Source: Otis tarda (lineage: Eukaryota; Chordata; Aves; Otidiformes; Otididae). From it: a stretch of 64,000 bases of DNA. Within the stretch, counting starts at the first letter, position 1. The number at the start of each line of letters is the position of its first letter. The stretch is taken from contig CM048553.1 of the NCBI GenBank assembly GCA_026413225.1, forward strand, positions 19,716,501 through 19,780,500. Reading direction: 5' to 3'. The notes under the pieces are model-generated. The model was not told the origin of the DNA. It made no database searches and saw only the letters and a list, made by a program, of their open reading frames with translations. Made by a program: the position numbers and the translations under genes. This document shows, in pieces, positions 1 through 14,200 of this stretch.

Positions 1-1959
1 ACAAGCCTGGAAGGTGATTTAACTCATTAGGTTTCTCCATTTCTGTGGTTTCACCTTGCCTCTGTGTAGGAAGACCCAGGTCAGAGCAATCTGCTTTCTT
101 TTCCACTTTATACATTTTTAAGTGGATGCACATGAATATTTTGTTACAAGAATATCTCAAGTCACTCTGTCTACAGCATAGGTGGCATACCAGGGTGGAT
201 GTAAGGGCTAGCTGCAGTTACTGGGCTGACAACAATTCCAGTTTGCCTTCCACCACCTGAGGATAACAGGGTCGTGCTGGATTCTTGTTCAGAGAAAGTC
301 CCATGTTCTGAGATGTGCCTGCTTATCCCAGCAGACTGGATTCAAGTGATACGTAAGAATCCTTTCTACCCAGGTAGGTCTGATTAGTGCCCACTGTAAC
401 TGGGTGCATGATGCTAAATTGAACTTTACACTCTGGGTCAGGGCTGTTTCTTCCTTCACACTGTGGAATTGCTTAACAAAATCAAAATATTTTCTATCTT
501 CAAGGGCTTTACTCTGAAGTATTTCCACTTAGTTCAGTAGTCAAGTCTTAGAAGTTTATTTGTGCATCAGCTGCACCAAAGACTTGGTATTTGGGGCAGG
601 GCATCTGTTAAAATATCAAATTATACTGTGCAGTTATGATCATCTCTTTATAGGGTACAATTGAAAGAATCTGCTTTTAGTTAAGCATGATGATGAGCAT
701 GCTAGCAGTTCATACTGCTCTGCTTCAGTCGCAGCAGAGCTCTGTGTGGAAGGAAAAATGATGTTTGGTCTGATCCCATTGTAAAGTGCTCTAGAGCAGA
801 AGTTTCCAAGTTGCATTTCACATGCTGTGGGTTGTAGCATCTCTGCACTGGGCTGCTTTGTCATCCCAAAGTGCAGGAGCGTGGGATGGCACTCAGTCTG
901 TTGGAAGGGGGAAAACTGAGTATGCGTTTGTAGCCTCGAAACTGGACCCAGCTGTACTATGGTGCTTTTGGAGGATCCGGTCTGGAGGTAGGAAAATATG
1001 CTTTCTGTACAACCTGGTGTTACCTGAGGAATTGTGATGTTTGAAATCACATACTGGAATTAAGTAATGTCCTTAAATCCTGTATCGCTCCTCCTGGCAC
1101 TTCCCCTGTCAGCCACTAGCCTGACAAAACTGAAATGCTGCTCACTGTCTACCTTTTTACTGTTTTGTTCTGGGGCAACCGAAGTGTGTTACAGGGCTGA
1201 GAAGCCTCCTGGGGCTGCTGGCACGTGCAGCTCCCAGAGCATTACCAAGTGGAAGAAAATAGATGCTCTCCCTCTGTTATTTAAATGTTTTCTAAACATT
1301 TTCTCATGCCTTATGTAGCCTGCTTATCTCCGATACCAGTCTCCTCATCAGACATAACCAGGCTTTAGGAAAATTTGCATGTGGCTCATTGTCTGCGTTT
1401 GTATCTCTGTTCCTGCCCCGTTCATTGACAGGTAGACATACAACTGCCTTGTCTGACACCAAATTCCAGGACAAAGTGGATAAAGCCACCCAGTTTAGAC
1501 CTCCAGTGAGTCCATTTATAAAGAGGAGAGGGAAAAAAAAAAAAAGACACAACAGAAGATCTAGTAGGGACAGACAGACGGACATGGCCTGCTCCACTCA
1601 AAACTTGGCAGCTAGGGACAAATGTGGGGCAGAAGACTTCTCCAACACTGTTACACGACTGCCTTGCCTGCTTGAGCCCTCCACAAATGATTGCATCAAT
1701 GTGTAATAAGCCATTAGAAGTAGAGCAAAGCAGAGAGGAGAACTGATCAGCCGAGACAGCAAACAATAGCACCCCATTAAAATAACCCAACATATTTAAA
1801 AGCAATGTAATAAAAGCTTCAAGGAGATACCCATGCAAAACATAATTAAACTGCTGGGCTCACATCATGTGGTGGTGTATTAATACAGAAAAGGCTCTGA
1901 GTAGGAAGATAGTCACCTGCAACATTTTCATCATCAAAATAAGTTGTTCCTGTGTGTTG
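1..1959. other. No gene recognised
   Basis: Mixed-composition DNA with an A run at about 1532-1545. Open frames of 71-138 codons on both strands overlap each other and match nothing known. The only structure noted is the short repeat at 1311-1354. A TC dinucleotide run near 1991-2007 marks the approach to the LTR-like repeat. Confidence 0.7.
1311..1354 (+). repeat. Short dispersed direct repeat, copy 1
   Basis: The words ttatgtagcctgct, atctc and ctcatcagaca recur in the same order at 2914-2965, with an 8-nt gap difference. This may be two fragments of one old repeat lying either side of the LTR-like element. Confidence 0.5.
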
Positions 1960-2860
1960 TAGTTCAGCCCTGATCAGGACCAGACTACGCAGTCTCTCTC
2001 TCTCTCCCCTTACCCTCTGAGTGGCACAGGGGGGAAGAGGGAATGGGAGTTATGGTCAGTTCATCACACGTTGTTTTACGCTGCTGCTTCATCATCAGGG
2101 GAAGAACTCACATTCCTCCCTTGCTCCATCGTGGGGTCCCTCCTATGGGCTGCAGTCCTTTGTGAAACTGCTCCGGCGTGGGTCATCTCTTCCACAGGGT
2201 GCAGTCCCTCCAGAACAGCTGTCCCAGCAGGCCCTCCATAGGCCACAGCCTCCTTCAGGCCTCCACCTGCTCCAGCATGGGGTCCTCCACAGGCTGCAGG
2301 TGGATCTCTGCCCCTGCATGGACCTCCATGGGCTGCAGGGGGACAACCTGCTCCACCATGGTCATCACCACAGGCTGCAGAGGAATCTTGGCCAGGAGCC
2401 GCATTACTCTTCCCCCTCCTTCTTCACTGACCTTGGCGTCTGCAGCCATTCCTCTCACAAGAAAAATTCTTCACAACAGGCTGGCAGATGCCTCTCATGT
2501 TCTCTTCACATCTCATCTCCTCTCCACTTCTTGCAGCTGGGCTAGGCCGAGTTGGGCCCAGTCAGCCACCTGGCGGGAGGCCAGAGGGCAAGGGCCACAA
2601 GGCTCTCACCTCCCCCTCTGCCCCTGCTCAATGTCTTCAAATCTTCTTCCCTTTTTTTCTGTTTTTCCCCTTCTTAAATACGTTATCACAGGACATTCTG
2701 CTACCAATTGGCTCGGCCTTGGCCAGCAGCGGGTCTGCCCTAGGCCTGGCCGAGTCCACCAAACAAAGGGGAGTGACTTCTAGCAGTTTCCTACAGAAGC
2801 TACCACCCTAGGCCCCCCCTCACTATATAAAATCAGAACACTGTGACCCAAACCAGTCTG
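1960..2860 (+). repeat. LTR-like interspersed repeat of bird genomes
   Basis: This stretch differs sharply from its surroundings. It is GC-rich and built partly from variations on a unit containing ggctgcag (near 2148, 2292, 2331 and 2373) together with tccatggg, gtggggtcc and ctgctcca words. It continues with the phrases cctccttcttcactgacctt, cttcttaaatacgttatcac and attggctcggccttggccag, and ends near an actatataaaatc box. I recall the same order of phrases from many copies in bird genomes and believe it is a solo LTR of an endogenous retrovirus-type element. Class assignment is from memory and not proved here. Exact ends are uncertain and no target-site duplication was confirmed. Open frames of 67-201 codons across it are by-products of the repeat and are not genes. 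Confidence 0.65.
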
Positions 2861-2913
2861 CGGAAATGCTGTTTATTGCGACGGGGTTTTCTTCTGACAG
2901 ACCCAGAAGTGTG

Positions 2914-2965
2914 TTATGTAGCCTGCTGATCTCTCACCTTCTTAATTTGGTCTCTTCATCAGACA
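2914..2965 (+). repeat. Short dispersed direct repeat, copy 2
   Basis: The partner of 1311-1354: ttatgtagcctgct then atctc and, after 8 extra bases, gtctcttcatcagaca. Confidence 0.5.
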
Positions 2966-5900
2966 CGCTCCTCACAAACGTGTTTTGGCTTCATTCAGTG
3001 TACAAAGTTGTCTGGCCCAAACATAATTGTTTTCACAGGTACATTTGGGCAAGGGAGAGGGAGGGTTCCTCTGTAAAGAAAGAAGCTTTTCAGATGAGAA
3101 GATGGATGTGAAAAGACTGTCATTCTCTTAAGGTCCACTGTGAAGCAGCCTCTTCCTTCTCAAGCTTTGAGGTTAGGACCCTCAGTCCAGCCTTTAGGTT
3201 ATTAAACAGAGCTCTAACTGGCCGCCTTGGGGAAGGTGCCTCAGCTCTCTCACCAGCCCATTGGATGCAACCAGTGCTGCACTGAAAGAGCCGATCACAG
3301 CTGGTGTCCTGGAAATCACCCCGTCTGATATGTATATACTCATGTTTTGCACGTGTGGCTGTTCTGGAAGATCAGAATACAAATGTTTTAAACATAAGAT
3401 GCTTTCCCAAAATGGGATTCTGTACTTAGGAACCTTTGGAGAAGAGCTGGTGTCCCGCACATTCCTGTGCTGGTAAGCAGGGCTTATTCCTCTCTAAAGA
3501 CACAGTGCCCTGCATCACCACTGAGCCACTGTACTCAATTTATTAGCAAGATTCCTAAGACAGCATTTGTTGGATTCCTGTCAAACATGGCTTCAAAGAA
3601 GGAGGGAAAAAAGGTACAGAGCTGTTGTTAGTAATCAAATTCCATTACGCACTAAAAATAAAAAGCTTTTTCAAAAAGGTGAGAAACAAGGCAGGTTGCA
3701 CCCTAGTGAAAGTATACATCCCAATTTAGAGCAAGAGGGTGGGAAACATTACACAGTGAACCACGGCCAACCACAGGTGCCCAGAAGGAGAAGGCTGAAG
3801 ATGATCTTCAGACATAGCCAAGCTTTATGCTGTTAAGCACTTCAAAAATCAAAACTACCAGTTTAAATTAATCCATGCTTTATAGGCAGCCAGTGTAAGG
3901 AACGCAGCTGGGACATAATAAGATCACAACAACTCAAGCCAGGGAGTAAATGAGTTGCTGCACGCTGCACAAGCTGTGAGCAAAACAGAAGCCCTGCTCA
4001 GAGAGAATTGCACCCCTGTGCTCGCTGCACAGCCTGGTGAGCACCAGGGCAGGCGTAGACCCTGCAAGGCAGCCAGAGCCCAAATTAAGACAGAGACTGT
4101 GCTCTAGAGCAAAACCCTACAAGCAGCATCCGAGGCATCTGGGAGGAAGGAGTGGTTGGAGGGAAAGCCAATGTACTTACCTCGTGATGTTTCCAAACAT
4201 ACGTTTCCTCGTTATATGGGGCAACTAAAGAAGAGAAGAGAAGAGTCTGCACAGTTACATGACTTGCCAGCTCCTAGAAAATGTAATTTCATGGCTAGCC
4301 ATAACCAGAGGGCTACATTTCACAGCTTATCCTGAAAATGAAGGGGAGAAAAGTTCAAATAGTTCAAAGAAACCAGCCAGGGATCACATACAAACATACT
4401 TCTGGATATTTTCTTTTTTTTTTTTTTTACCAATATTTGGCTTTAGGTCTTTTGTATGATACAGATATTGCCATGAAGTCACAGCCAAGAACTTAGTTTT
4501 AGACAGGCAAACTGTTTCTAATCCAAATTGATGCTTTTTTGCTAAACAAAGTGATTTTAAACAGACCTCCCAAGTAACTTAATGTTGTGTTTGAGCAAGC
4601 TGCTCACAATGAGTGCTTTAGCCCCTTCTTGCTTGTTCCACGACTTGCAATGTTACCTTTCCAAACTAATTCACAACTCAGAGTGCACTGTTCTGGTTTT
4701 TAATCACTGTAGTAGAAAATGGCCTCACCTGTTCCCCTTGCATTGCCCTCTCCACAGTCACAATCGGGTTTGGCTTTAACTATAACTTCCCTATAGCAAA
4801 GATTTACGGTGGTAAAAAGTTGTACTGTTTCTAAAGTGCACTCTGTCAAGCACAAGCCATTCCTTTGAACCATTATTCACTTTGGAACACATTCAACACA
4901 TCAAAAGAAATCCAGGGGCATTTGAAATATCTTCTAACTTAAAAATGCCTCAAGTTAGAAACTAAAATTTGATCCAAAGCCCAGGAAAGGCTCCATCTAA
5001 ATACAATAGTTATTGAACCAGGTTCTTCAACCATAACCTTTTCATCATCAGTGACTCACATGAATTAGTCTCTGTGAAACTAGAAGGTGTAGCTGTTTTA
5101 ACACCTCAGGTTAAAAGCCCCCAAATTTAGTGAAAATTAGTGAAACACCCAGTGCCAGCAAAAGCTCGTTTCCTGTCTTTCTTGCCATGGAACTGGATAT
5201 ATCACAGTAAAAGTACTTATGTTGTTAGCCCATATTCCAACATTTATTTAGGATGTTTATTGAAGTACATTCTGGTTTGCACCAGCATAAGTATGACTGT
5301 ACTTGTACTAAAAGCTTCCCAGCATAACTGTAGCTGTAAAACAAGCGTCAAACCTCACCAAAAAGTTTACTGAGTGTAACTATATTAAGTATAATTAGTT
5401 AGCAAGACAGATGTTTGGGCAGCCCTTCTGCTGAACAGTATCTTCAGTCTCATTTGTCTAATGTTCCCATAGTACTTAACAGCCAGCTTAAACATCCCTT
5501 CAACTGTCAAATAAATTCCCACAGACCAGATGAGAGCAGAACAAATTGAGCTCCAGCACACACACACAGAGTATGTGCTAGCTTGCCTACAGCGTAATTG
5601 GTACCATACAGCTTCTCTGTGCAACAGGATAATTCTACATCCTAACCAAGGGAAGGGAAAGCAAGCTCATCCTGTCAGAGTTAGACCTTCTCAACTCCAG
5701 AAGAGGCTTAAATAATGTAATTTAAAACACAAGCATGAACATTTCAACTTTGAACCGACTGAAGTGATGTAGTAAAATGATGCACTTCAGTTTGGATTCC
5801 TCAGAAACCTTCCATGAGGAGTAAGACATGGCAGAAGCTTGGTTTACAGCCAGACACAAAAGCTTTAGTGAAATGAAAACATGGGAATAATACTTCTTTC

Positions 5901-7984
5901 ACAAAGGTATAATATAAAAGAAATTTTGCTCAAAGCCTTTTCAATACTGCTCATTTTTGATTGAGAAAGAAATACCACAAAATCCATTCAGAAGAATTTC
6001 ATTGAAAAAAAAACCACGGAGAGCAGACCTCAGTTCTAGGAATGTACGTGTCAGTTTGCACCACTGAAGAAACTATTCCTTCGATACTTATCTATCTTAT
6101 CTGTAATGTAGACCTACGTCAATGTGCTCCTCCTACAGGTTCCAATACAGCAATAGATGGAAGAACCTGCCCAGGTGTTCTGCTGTCTTGCTCTGGTAAA
6201 GAAGACAGAAAGAGTATCAGCAGAGTAATGATTATATTTGCATTTACGAAAATAAGTTGGAACAAGGGTCTCAACAATTCTAAGCATCAAACTTTTTAAC
6301 TCACCAAGCTGCATCGTGCAAATGAACGAAGTATGTGGGAGATGAGCAGAAGAGAAATGGAAGGTGACAGCTGTTAATGTACTTGGACAACACACCCCAA
6401 TGGATGTTGTCAAAGAGCAGAATGGTGTCAATTCCCATTTCTGCAGCTGTGGCACACCCCTTTATTCACGCAACACACAATCCACAATTATCCTGCAGAG
6501 GTCACAGGAGTCAGCTATCCCTTTCATCTCATTCACATCAATTAGAAAAATACGGCAAAGTTCACAGAGATTGATTTTTTTACTTTTTATGGCAGTTAAG
6601 GGACTGATTCTTGACTCCAGAAGCTCACAGCTTGCTATCATGTCCTCGGGGCAAGGGCTGGGGGCTGCAAACAGAAAGAAATAGGCAGCTGTTCTGGAAA
6701 GAAAGTTAAAAAATTAGAGATACCTTTGGTGCATGTTCCAAGGAAACATTATTAAAGATGCCCCTGGAAGCCACGGTCATTCTAGAGAGAAACAATAAGG
6801 GAAAAGAAAAAGGATGGCAGTGGCCTGACTTGATTTTAAGGCAGCAATTTTGCCACCCACAACCAGATGTTTGTAGAGCAGAAGCACCAATTGTGCTGGT
6901 CCTGGGACAGCTACCAACTATTGTGCCCGAAACCTCCATCCGCAGCAACGGTATTAGCTGTCAGTGCACATTTCCTAACGCGGCGACATTCCTTCTGCCC
7001 TCTTGCTTTTGTCCAGGCTTTAATCTTGTAATTAGTGCCAATCTTCTTCAGCGTTTTGTTAGAAAGCCATCCTCAAATCCCCCCCTGTCCGCTGCTGGGC
7101 AGCTTTCCCTAGCTTCACCTCTGAGATGCTCTTTATGCAATACGCATATTTCTACACACACACAATAAGATTCGGGAAATCTACAACCCATTGGAGGACT
7201 GCATGGGATCCAAGTATTTCTTTGGCATGTAAGTTGTAGTGTAGTGTTCAAAACCATAAACAACCATGTGTGGAAAAGTGAACATCTTTAGATCTATAAA
7301 GTTCACAATTTCTTTTCAAGCTTCCTTTTTCTATCACCAGGCTTGACTGTAAAACAGAGCCCCTGAATGAAAACACACTGCGTCAGATCCTCCTGTGCCA
7401 TTTTAGGTTATCACCTCATCAAGAGAGAAATCCTCTTAAAATTAAAAATAGCCTCCAGGCTCAAAACTAGGCAGCAAAATTATTCCCAATGAGATAAAAA
7501 AAGAAAAAAAAAAGCATTCTCCAGCTGATTTATTAAAACAGGCAAAGCACATGTACAGTGAGACGGCAGCACACTTTCCTTTCGTGAGGAGAACTGCTTT
7601 CCTGAGTCTGGACTCATGCCCATAGCTGTTCCCCCCAAATGCTGCCTCTCTGGCTGCTCCACGTTCTCCACTCCATCACTGTCTCATACACAGCTTATGG
7701 GAAGATAATGCAAAGCCATAGGGAAACAAAGAAAGAAAAAAAAAAACAAACTTTTTTTTTTTCTGACCTCATACAGCCCTCAAATCTCTCAACAGGAGGT
7801 ACCCCGCAATTTTTGCTTTAAGGAACATAAGACAAAGCCTGAAGACCCCCAGTTGCCAGAAGACACTGACCTGCTCTGCAACGGTCTGCACTGAGCTACC
7901 CTAGCCCAGGTCTCCCCAAACATGTCCCCTTTTCCAGCTACTGGTCATGGAAATGCAATGCATTTCTGAAATTCCTGTTCAGAT
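2966..7984. other. No gene recognised
   Basis: AT-rich unique sequence with a GAAGA purine run near 4214-4236, a T run near 4410-4429, a short CA run near 5558-5568 and A/T runs near 7501-7512 and 7736-7760. Short frames on both strands show no conserved motif. Confidence 0.7.
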
Positions 7985-8270
7985 TAACTGTGACAGGACA
8001 AGGGACAATGGACAATGGCTTTAAACTAAAAGAGGGTAGGTTTAGATTAGACATAAGGAAGAAATTTTTTTACAATGAGGGCAGTGAGGCACTGGCATAT
8101 GTTGCCCAGAGAAGCTGTGGATGCCTCATCCTCGGAAGTGTTCAAGGTCAGGTTGGACGGGGCTTTGAGCAACCCGATCTGGTGAAAGATATCTCTGCCT
8201 ATGGTAGAAGGGCTGGAACTAGATGGTCTTCAAAAGTCCCTTCCAACCCAAACCAACCTGTGATTCTAAC
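7985..8270 (+). repeat. CR1 LINE 3' end (truncated copy)
   Basis: This is a plus-strand CR1 tail. It reads ggctttaaactaaaagaggg, gaagaaatttttttacaatg, gcactggcatatgttgccca, then ggttggacggggctttgagc, and ends with cccttccaacccaaaccaac and tgtgattctaac. These are successive parts of the avian CR1 3' region, which CR1 copies retain because reverse transcription primes at the 3' end and usually stops early. The terminal octamer array is worn down to a single imperfect copy, so the insertion is moderately old. The 117-codon frame across it is the CR1 tail and not a host gene. Confidence 0.9.
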
Positions 8271-11200
8271 TGCACGTTCACACACTGTAAGTCAGACGCT
8301 GCCTGGAAGCTTCAGATTTGCCGTTAATGGACTGCATGGCTGATTCACACATTCACAGCAAGCCCAAAACACTCCCCGAGTGCCAAATTTATTGCACATT
8401 TACAGTAAATCCAACACTTCCCAGAAGCTTCAGGCTCATTGCACATGCTATGCACAGTAAAAGCGTAGCGATTTCTGCCCGGGAAATCCCCCACATGCAA
8501 CAAACGGTGTGGTAGCTTCACTCAGTGGCTAAAATTAAACATCATGGCAGCTGCCTTGCTGATGGTGTTGGGCCTGGGAGGCAGAAGGAGACCAACCCGT
8601 ATTCCGAAATGTAATATAAAACAAGCCCCAGAATGAAAACCTCCCTCCGCTTACTGCTCTAGATGCTGTGCAGGAGGGTGAAACTGAAATCACTTTTCAC
8701 TGGCGGTTGCAGCTTGGCTTCAAGCAGCAGTCCTTGAGTTAGAGCCCACCGACCTGAGCCGTGCTGCTGTCGGTGTTTCCAGCTGCCTTCCTAGGGGAAA
8801 GGGTTCTCACTGGCTGGCAGAAACTACTGACATTACATACAGGTCTTTAACTGTAGCTGTTTCGTCCACTGGCTTATCAAGAACTGTATTCTAACATCAG
8901 AAACATTTATTTAAGTACTTTTATGTTAATATCATCCTTCATCCTGTTAATATAGTGTATTCCATTGTAACCAGTGGAAATGGCACATCAGCAGACAATT
9001 GGGGTTTTGCTTAAGTTTGTGATTATCCGCACAAGAACTTCACCATACGAGATTAACCTTCTGTAATTAACAAAACTACCTCGCAGCTTTCCTTTCCACT
9101 TCTGCAGTTACGCAAAATCTATTTTTGAAGGTGCACTTTTAAGACTGTCATGATAAATGGAGCATGTTGGTGAGGCACCTTATTATCTCAGTTTAAAAGA
9201 AATATATTTAATTAAAGCAAAAAGTTTATTTGCACAACAGAGACTGAAATTCCTAACATCTGGAAAATGTAAAAACTCTCAATCATTAGCCTACAAAGTC
9301 TCAGCAATTGCTAAAAATCATATAGATATTCAATACCGTGGCACAGTTCTAAAGCTTCAGTGTAGTCATCTATGAAACATGGTCTTCCCCTACTTTGTAT
9401 GTAAAGCAGTTTATTTCAGGTAGTATATGCACTGATCGTATCTAAATTAGTTTTGAAGGGGTATGTTGCTACCTAGCTTATCACATGCAATAGTAAGTAG
9501 ATTTTGAAATCGTCTGGCAATTACATTTCTTAAAGCCTTAGTTTTGTGGAAATAGATCAAAACCGGTTTAGGATTATACTGCCTGCCCTGTAAGGAAATA
9601 ATTTGCAATCTACATCATCTAAAGAAATACCTTTTGGACTACCATGGTGTTTCATTTTTTTCTCAAAATTTCTATTATTGGGGAAAAATAGAATACAGAG
9701 ACAAAAATATTTTCGTTGACTCTCACAAGTCTTTTATTAGACTCAAGAGGCAAAGAAAACACGTAACACCTGGAATTCTAATGGTAAAAGGAAACTGGAA
9801 TTATTTTTATCTATTTCCCCTCTACACCTCACTACGTTTCTTCAGCCCCTCATTAAGTCAGATGTCAGGTTGGGAGGATACTCTTTCTCTGACCTTCCTC
9901 GGACGATGCATTAATTCTCCAGCTCATTTTGTCAGCATAGTGTTTTTCTCTCACGTTTAACCTTCTCAGAGAAGGATTTCACCTTTTTTGCCAAAAGTAA
10001 TATGTTCACACACACCTCCTCCTTGGTTTTTTAATTCATCATTAAAATGGTATCCTGTGCTTCAATCAGGTTAATCTCAAGTGTGCACCACAGACATTAC
10101 CTCATCTGCGCAGCATATGCAGTTCAGTGTATGCAATCTCCTTTATGTGACAATCTCTTCAAGATTGCAAATTATCATTTCCCTATCAGAAACATGAAAG
10201 CATTTTTCACATTATGAAGAGAACGTTGGCACATAAAGGCACCATCAAAACTTCCATTATCTTTAAAAGACAATGAATGCGGAGTAAAAAAAAAAGCACA
10301 TGTTCTTGTTCACATGGAGTCAACAACAGTGTCAGTTGGTTTTATAAATAAATTAAGATTTTTTTTTGTATTCATGCACTTTCTTTTTTCTTCTGTAAAA
10401 TGTTGAAGGCTACAAACTTTTCTCTGTGCGCTAGCCGATAGATGTTCCATTATACTTGAAGGGATAACAATGAAAAAAGTTTATGCAACCTATGCACACA
10501 GCAGTTGTTCAAACTTAGCTGCTTGGCCCAATACTAGAACAGTCAAACCTGCACTGAAGAAATATTTTTAGTGCTTCGTGTTTTGGCACAAATTATTTAT
10601 GACCCAGGATAGCTGGAAAATTATTTCCATAAGCAGCTTTCTTTTCTTCTTTCTTTTCATCATTTTTCCTCTGCATGCTGAAGCTCACCATAGCCCATAT
10701 GTACATGCCTTCCCATGTTCTGCCAGTGATACTCAGTTTGCTCTTGTTTCTGTATGTAATTTGTGCCTATCTAAATTGTGTGTACTTAACGTTGCTAATT
10801 TTTAAGCTTTTTAAGGTTCAATCCTATTCATGTTGGTAAAACTACTGGATTTCCAAAAAGAGCAGAACAAATCACTCAAAAATTAACATTGTCTAGCTTG
10901 CCTAAACCTGAAGCTATTATACTTTCCTGTATGTTATACTATTTCAAGGAAGCTTCATAAAGGATAAGTTTTCTTTTCTATCTTTGAGAAACAAAAAACC
11001 CAACACATTTGCAACACACATACATTATTTTGTTATCTAGAAAACAGCCACATACTAAATAAAAGCATCTCCAAACCCACATATATAATACTTCCAAATC
11101 TCTGATCTAACCAAACAGTTTGGATTTAGAGTCCACATCTCCACTAACACCACGGTTGCATCTGGACCATTACGTTTTATAGCCCTCAGTGGACCTACCC

Positions 11201-14200
11201 CTCCCTGAACCCTTTAATACCTTTGGCCTCTGCAAGTGTTGCATGTATTCTCATACTTCTCGCTCGCTGCAGTTCTATGAGCCTGAATTAGCTGTACTGG
11301 CAGAAACCTCCAGGAGGTTTGAACAGTGTGTTTGGAGGATTAAAACGTTCAATACCACAGAGCAGAATAAAATGTCTCTCTAACAGAAAAAAAAAAAAAA
11401 TGGAAGAAAGTACTACCCCACAATAAAATTAAATTACATTAAACTAAAAGGAACTTCTGACTTTACAGTTTATATTAATAAGGTTTTTCGATCACTTGAA
11501 ATATAAATTGGAAAAAAAAGTCTGGAAAAAAAATCCCTACACCTCCCCATCTCACTGATTCTACCCTTTCCTTCAAACTATTCGCAGCAAACTCCCAGGA
11601 CAACAAAGAACTGACCTGAAGGATGATCTCCATCAAATGTCTTCTATGTTGTTTTTAAGTCTGACTAGATCTAGACAGCATAGAATATACAGTACCAAAG
11701 CTCAAGGAAAGGAAGAAATCTCTACATTAAACACAGATAACGCCTATATTACTTATTAGGAGATGTAAACTACATCCCTGACAGTAAAAGATAACTCACG
11801 CAGTATTTCAGGACCACGCATTGACAAAGTCAACAGAAGGGTGCAAAATATAAAAATGTTGATTTACATAATAAAATGCAGCTCAGAAGAGAGACTGACT
11901 ATGTATGTGAGCCTTAGCGTTCATTAACGCTCACATTTCACCCAGGACAAAGAGAGGCTGAGGGAGAGCAAGCACAGGGCTGTGGGGATGTCAAGGAAAC
12001 ACCACTCCCAACAAATCCCAGGGAATTACGATAACATTGCACGACTTCATTTCTAACATAAAACTGCTCCCAAGGTCTGTATTCCTCAGCCCAAGAGAAG
12101 CTGGATAACGCAAGAATTTTCTGTCAAGCCTGTTCAGACAGACATGGTCTGCACGAGCTCCACAAACAGACACGAGCACAACAGACACATGCAGGTAACC
12201 ATAACCAACAGTTTTGTTAAGACACAAATTCTGCAGAGTATAAAATATTTATCATTGCCACAGGTGGTGTAACAGCTTGTTGTGCAGATGCTCACAAGGC
12301 TGCCTGTTAAATCTATAAAAGGAGCAGGTTTACCAGCTCTACCTGAACTCAGAGCAGTAACTGAAACGCAAGGCCCTCAGGTACAGAAAAGCCCCCTGAC
12401 TCCCTTCTCTCTGGGTGATTTTCCTTTGACAAACTTTTCTTAACACAGACAACTGTTTATGGACGCCAGCATTACCAGAAAGTTGATAACTGAAAGGGAT
12501 CTGAAAACTCATGGCTGTGAATGTCGCAATTGGCGTTGGCGTCAAAGCAATTCAGCTGTCTGTCCTTCCTCCAGAGCCTCGAACTTGCAGGGTGCATAGT
12601 CCCATGCCCAGAGCGAAGTCAGGTATGCTGGGGAATACATCAAGGCACCTACTCAAAAGCAGAAAGGCCAGATCTGATTGCAAAGACCCAGGAGTGCTAA
12701 ATCAACCAGCAACCAGAGCTCCAGTTCAGACTCAAGCCTCCAGATGCTCTTCCTCTTTTCATTTCCTCTCTGAATTGCTCTCTAACATCTGTGTTTCCTT
12801 TTAAATACCATGCTACGATCCAAAAGCATTTGTAAAATATGTTAGTTTATACTAGGCTAGAGTGCTAGTGGATAAATACAAGGGTTATATATAAGTACAT
12901 ACAGAAAGTACGGCATAGCAAACGTCCAGAAGGCAGCATCTCCTGTTCACGGTCTCTCCAGGCAGCATCTCCCAGCTCCTACACATGCTCATCTCTGCAA
13001 AAGTTTGCCTCGATTGTTGCTGTTTCCTATTTTCCCACCTCCAGCTGTAAGGCAGCCCAGAGAGCAACACATCTGCTGAGGAAACGAGATTTCTAAAAGC
13101 TTGCCATTCAGTTACCTAGTTTTTTTCAAGTCATGTCTCTTCACCTCTAAATTCATTTTGAGAGTCAATGAGTTTTCAGTTGCATCTTTGCACAGTGCTG
13201 AGCCCTTAGAAAGCAGAATTAACCAGAAAGACAGCAACCAGAGGCCGTCTCAGCTACGTAACAGTTTTAAAACCCAACTAGAGACACAAAAAATCATGGA
13301 GAAACAGCACAAAAGCCTGCTGTTCCTGCCTATAGCACTATCTGCTCCTACTCCCACCTCATTAATTGCTAGTTTTCCTGATTATAGAAACAGCTTTTTC
13401 TACTGCTGAAATGTATGGCGTCATGCCATTTGCATATGCAAACTGACATACGAACAATGAACCAGTTGCACAGTTCCTTAGAGAGCAACAATGCAGAGGA
13501 TTTACGACATGTATATGGCAACAGGCAGGGAGGGGAGTACAGGGAGATGGACATACAAAACAGCTCATGATGTTCTTCCGATTGTTTTTCTAATAAATAA
13601 TCTTTCAGGCAGTTTTTTGAAGCAAAATATTTACCACATTAGTGGACTACTGACACTGGATTTGGGAAAATAATAGAATTAAAGATCTGTGCAACATTGA
13701 TTTGCCTCCAGATGCATACCTGTTTATCAGATTTTAAGATGATCTTTGATTACATGATCACACACTCTTCTGCCACAAGATCTCTATGTTATTCAATGTG
13801 GAGAAGACAGCATTAATTTAACGTACAGAAGCCTAGCATTTCGGTTTTTTCCTGTTATTCGAGGTATAATCCAAGACTTTATTTTTACATGCTATTTAAA
13901 CTCTGTTATCCAAAGGAATCACTCATCTCCTTATGGACATTCATCACTGTATCAAAATGCTTCACTATTTTTTTTATTATTTTCCTCCTAGCTTAGATGT
14001 GAGACACCATTATTACTCCCATTTTACAGACCATGAGCCACCTTACTGAAGAATATCAAAACGTAAGATGTAGTTTAATGAGCAAATAGCTGAAAGGGAC
14101 TCTTTCCTGGGAGTCCTTTTCTGGGAGTAGTTCTCAGTCCCTTTATCTATTCATCGACGGTCTACACAATGTCATAAGATCTTGGTCAGTAGAGCTTGCG

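Noticed and set aside
2021-2783. 174- and 201-codon frames
   Set aside because: They lie inside the LTR-like repeat and follow its repeated units; not a host gene.
7990-8343. 117-codon frame
   Set aside because: It is the CR1 3' region read in one frame.
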